Made by a program: the position numbers and the translations under genes. DNA of 7,001 nucleotides from Candidatus Omnitrophota bacterium (GTDB lineage: Bacteria > Omnitrophota > Gorgyraeia > Gygaellales > Profunditerraquicolaceae). The notes beneath the pieces are model-generated. The model saw only the letters and a list, made by a program, of their open reading frames with translations, ran no database searches and was not told the origin of the DNA. Where the stretch lies: NCBI GenBank assembly GCA_017995695.1, contig JAGOIJ010000089.1, forward strand, positions 1 to 7,001, read 5' to 3'. Each line of letters begins with the position of its first letter. Within the stretch, counting starts at the first letter, position 1. Of this stretch, positions 5,742 to 7,001 are shown one piece after another.

Positions 5742-5857
5742 ATTCAGTATTGAGTATTGAGTGGTGAGTATTGATGTCCATCCAAAGGCTGTGCCCTGTT
5801 TTTGCTTTTTCTCAATTCTCAATACTCAATACTCAATACTCTATACTCAATACTCAA
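5742..5857. repeat. ACTCAATACT-family inverted repeat between tRNA-Arg and the PHP gene
   Basis: The left arm (5742-5774) starts ATTCAGTATTGAGTATTGAG. The right arm (5811-5857) is made of tandem CTCAATACT units in the opposite orientation. The roughly 36-bp core between them is not repetitive. The block fills almost the whole gap: 3 bp from the PHP start codon and about 3 bp from the tRNA 3' end. The left arm matches 5942-5974 at 32 of 33 positions, exactly 200 bp away. Confidence 0.9.
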
Positions 5858-5859
5858 AT

Positions 5860-5933
5860 TGCCCCTGGCAGGAATCGAACCTGCCACACACGGTTTAGGA
5901 AACCGTTGCTCTATCCTTATGAGCTACAGGGGC
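5860..5933 (-). tRNA. tRNA-Arg (anticodon CCT)
   Basis: A complete cloverleaf on the minus strand, 74 nt to the discriminator. The acceptor stem GCCCCTG/CAGGGGC is a perfect 7 bp. The D arm is GCTC/GAGC with a 9-nt loop containing GG. The anticodon stem is ACGGT/ACCGT with loop TTCCTAA, so the anticodon is CCT, reading the Arg codon AGG. The variable loop is 5 nt. The T arm is GCAGG/CCTGC with loop TTCGATT. The discriminator is A at 5860, and CCA is not encoded. It lies between apt and the PHP gene in the same orientation, with an inverted-repeat block on each side and no clear promoter of its own. Confidence 0.97.
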
Positions 5934-5941
5934 GTCGTTAG

Positions 5942-6026
5942 ATTCAGTATTGAGTATTGAGTCGTGAGTATTGAGTAAGGGCATCGCTTCCTGTACATCA
6001 ATACTTAATACTCTATACTCAATACT
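5942..6026. repeat. ACTCAATACT-family inverted repeat between apt and tRNA-Arg
   Basis: The left arm (5942-5976) and right arm (5998-6026) are inverted copies; over 29 aligned positions about 25 agree. The 21-bp core (5977-5997) differs from the core of the first block. One end lies 8 bp from the tRNA and the other 4 bp from the apt stop codon. Transcribed, it would form a long imperfect hairpin. Confidence 0.88.
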
Positions 6027-6030
6027 AACA

Positions 6031-6567
6031 TTATTCACCTTTAAATTTAACCAACGAATGAACCGGGTAACCCTTAAGTTTTTCCCGGCCCTTTAAATCA
6101 ACCAGCTCAATGATAAAACCAATACCGACGATAGTGCCACCGAACTGTTTAACCAGTTGGGCAACAGCCTCGACCGTACCGCCTGTTGCCAAAAGATCAT
6201 CGATAATCAAAACGCGATCACCGGGATTAATCGCATCTTCGTGCATTTCCAGGGTATCGGTACCATACTCTAATTCATACGTCACGGATTTTGTTTTCCA
6301 GGGAAGCTTCCCTTTTTTACGCACTGGCACAAACCCCTTGCCAAGTTTATAAGCGAGAGCGCCTCCTAAGATAAAACCGCGCGCCTCAACCGCAACCACC
6401 GCATCAATCTGTTTGTTCTTAAACTTAGCTACCAACAAGTCCACCGCCTGCTTCAAGGCTTTCTTGTTTTGCAAAAGCGTCGTGATATCCCGAAACAAAA
6501 TACCCGGCTTAGGAAAGTCGGGAATAGTGCGGATCGTGCACTCAAGATCAAAACCTTTTTTAGACAT
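6031..6567 (-). CDS. apt: Adenine phosphoribosyltransferase
   Basis: Cytoplasmic purine-salvage enzyme that joins adenine to PRPP to give AMP and pyrophosphate. The 178 residues compare well with the usual 170-185. Family marks are IPDFPKPGILFRDIT near the N-terminus (15-29), AVEARGFILGGALAYKLG (59-76), the flexible-loop region VPVRKKGKLPWKT (80-92), and the PRPP-binding loop VLIIDDLLATGGT (119-131) with its paired acidic residues. The start at 6567 is chosen because GAGGAG (6574-6579) lies 6 nt beyond a short AGGCGC spacer, an ideal ribosome-binding site. An in-frame GTG at 6591 would add eight residues that translate the RBS itself. It follows the sigma-factor gene, with a single repeat arm in the gap. 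No mutated catalytic residue is apparent. Confidence 0.97.
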   Translation of the reverse strand: MSKKGFDLECTIRTIPDFPKPGILFRDITTLLQNKKALKQAVDLLVAKFKNKQIDAVVAVEARGFILGGALAYKLGKGFVPVRKKGKLPWKTKSVTYELEYGTDTLEMHEDAINPGDRVLIIDDLLATGGTVEAVAQLVKQFGGTIVGIGFIIELVDLKGREKLKGYPVHSLVKFKGE

Positions 6568-6589
6568 GCGCCTCTCCTCTTCGCCCTCC

Positions 6590-6624
6590 ACTCAATACTC
6601 TATACTCAATACTTAATACTGAAT
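6590..6624. repeat. Single arm of the ACTCAATACT family between the sigma factor gene and apt
   Basis: One arm only, oriented so that its ATTCAG end (on the minus strand) touches the sigma-factor stop codon at 6625-6627. It holds ACTCAATACT, CTATACT and CTTAATACT variants. The other end stops 10 bp short of the apt ribosome-binding site, which remains intact. It looks like a half element or a solo arm relative to the two inverted blocks nearby. Confidence 0.85.
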
Positions 6625-7001
6625 TTACAGCTCTTTATCGTGATCCTTAATGATCTTCTGTAATTTCTTAAGCGCAACATCTTCTATCTGACGCACGCGC
6701 TCACGCGAAACCCCAAGCTTTTTAGCCACCTCTGCGAGCGTGCGCGGCTTGCCATCTGCCAGACCAAAGCGCATATCCAAAATCTCCCGCTCGCGCTTTG
6801 CCATAATTTCAAGCAAATTATCCACCCGCTCCTTATCCAACATGTGCTCAATCGTAGCATCCGGCTGCAACGCTGCCTCATCCTCAACCAGATCAATAAC
6901 CTGCCCTTCTGCCTCATCGCCCACAGGGGCTTCTAACGATGAGGTAGTCGTGGTAAGCCACATCGTAACCTGCTCTCTTTTTTCCTTAGAGATCTTTAAC
7001 T
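6625..7001 (-). CDS. RNA polymerase sigma-70 family factor, C-terminal part (cut by window edge)
   Basis: Promoter-recognition subunit of RNA polymerase; 124 residues are visible. The frame stays open upstream of the internal ATG at 6963, reading LKISKEKREQVT before it, and this matches sigma region 3. The gene therefore continues beyond the window and does not begin at 6963. Region 3 ends in SSLEAPVGDEAEGQVIDLVED, the counterpart of the SLETPIGEEED block in primary sigmas. Region 4.1 is LLEIMAKREREILDMRFGL. Region 4.2, the helix-turn-helix that reads the -35 box, is TLAEVAKKLGVSRERVRQIE. The tail KKLQKIIKDHDKEL differs from the usual RpoD ending LRKLRHP, so this may be a primary (RpoD) or a closely related group 2 (RpoS-like) factor; regions 1-2 would be needed to decide. 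The TTGACA boxes in this window suit such a factor. Confidence 0.93.
   Translation of the reverse strand, partial: LKISKEKREQVTMWLTTTTSSLEAPVGDEAEGQVIDLVEDEAALQPDATIEHMLDKERVDNLLEIMAKREREILDMRFGLADGKPRTLAEVAKKLGVSRERVRQIEDVALKKLQKIIKDHDKEL

Noticed and set aside
5739..5822. N-terminal extension of the PHP protein to a TTG
   Set aside because: The added residues (including TQYSILN) are translated repeat; the PHP fold begins at the ATG at 5738.
6568..6591. Longer apt start at a GTG
   Set aside because: It would translate the strong ribosome-binding site that serves the ATG at 6567.
6625..6963. Short stand-alone sigma region-4 protein starting at 6963
   Set aside because: The frame is open to the window edge and the residues before 6963 match sigma region 3, so the gene is simply cut by the window.

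Overview
All protein genes that I can support lie on the minus strand. The window looks like chromosomal DNA of an uncultured, diderm (Gram-negative-type) bacterium of moderate GC. The envelope type is read directly: there is an outer-membrane beta-barrel porin with a signal peptide and a lipoprotein with a lipobox. A Candidatus Omnitrophota (OP3)-like lineage is my best guess, from the GH57 enzyme, the porin style and intergenic repeats built on ACTCAATACT. That taxonomic call is an inference from memory and is not proven here.

Layout from right to left, in the direction of transcription. 7001-4624 is a housekeeping cluster: the C-terminal part of a sigma-70 factor (cut by the window edge), adenine phosphoribosyltransferase (apt), tRNA-Arg(CCT), a PHP-domain phosphoesterase and a small lipoprotein. 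The last two overlap by 4 bp. The gaps from the sigma factor to the PHP gene are filled almost edge to edge by arms of one repeat family; two blocks are long inverted repeats that bracket the tRNA. 4623-3925 is a gene-free stretch of about 700 bp and the most unusual part of the window. It holds a 90-bp tandem repeat (two near-identical units and a diverged third), a compact element that folds as a three-way junction, a consensus-like promoter, and a long structured mRNA leader with a 27-codon open frame and a hairpin over the ribosome-binding site. 3924-2401 is an alginate-export-like porin ending in a strong intrinsic terminator. 2305-2230 is a palindromic dispersed repeat whose other-strand translation gives the familiar HCEERSDEAI peptide. 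2223-625 is a complete GH57 glycosidase with all five family motifs. 391-1 is the start of an unrecognised single-pass membrane protein behind a very good sigma-70 promoter.

How the parts may work together: the porin could admit oligosaccharides or acidic glycans and the GH57 enzyme could process alpha-glucans, but a terminator and a repeat separate them, so a joint role is only a guess. The sigma factor, apt, tRNA, PHP and lipoprotein genes look like a co-directional run interrupted by repeats, not one tuned operon. No phage, toxin-antitoxin, CRISPR or transposase gene is visible. The parts most likely to be undescribed are the porin leader, the three-way junction with its tandem array, and the ACTCAATACT inverted repeats.
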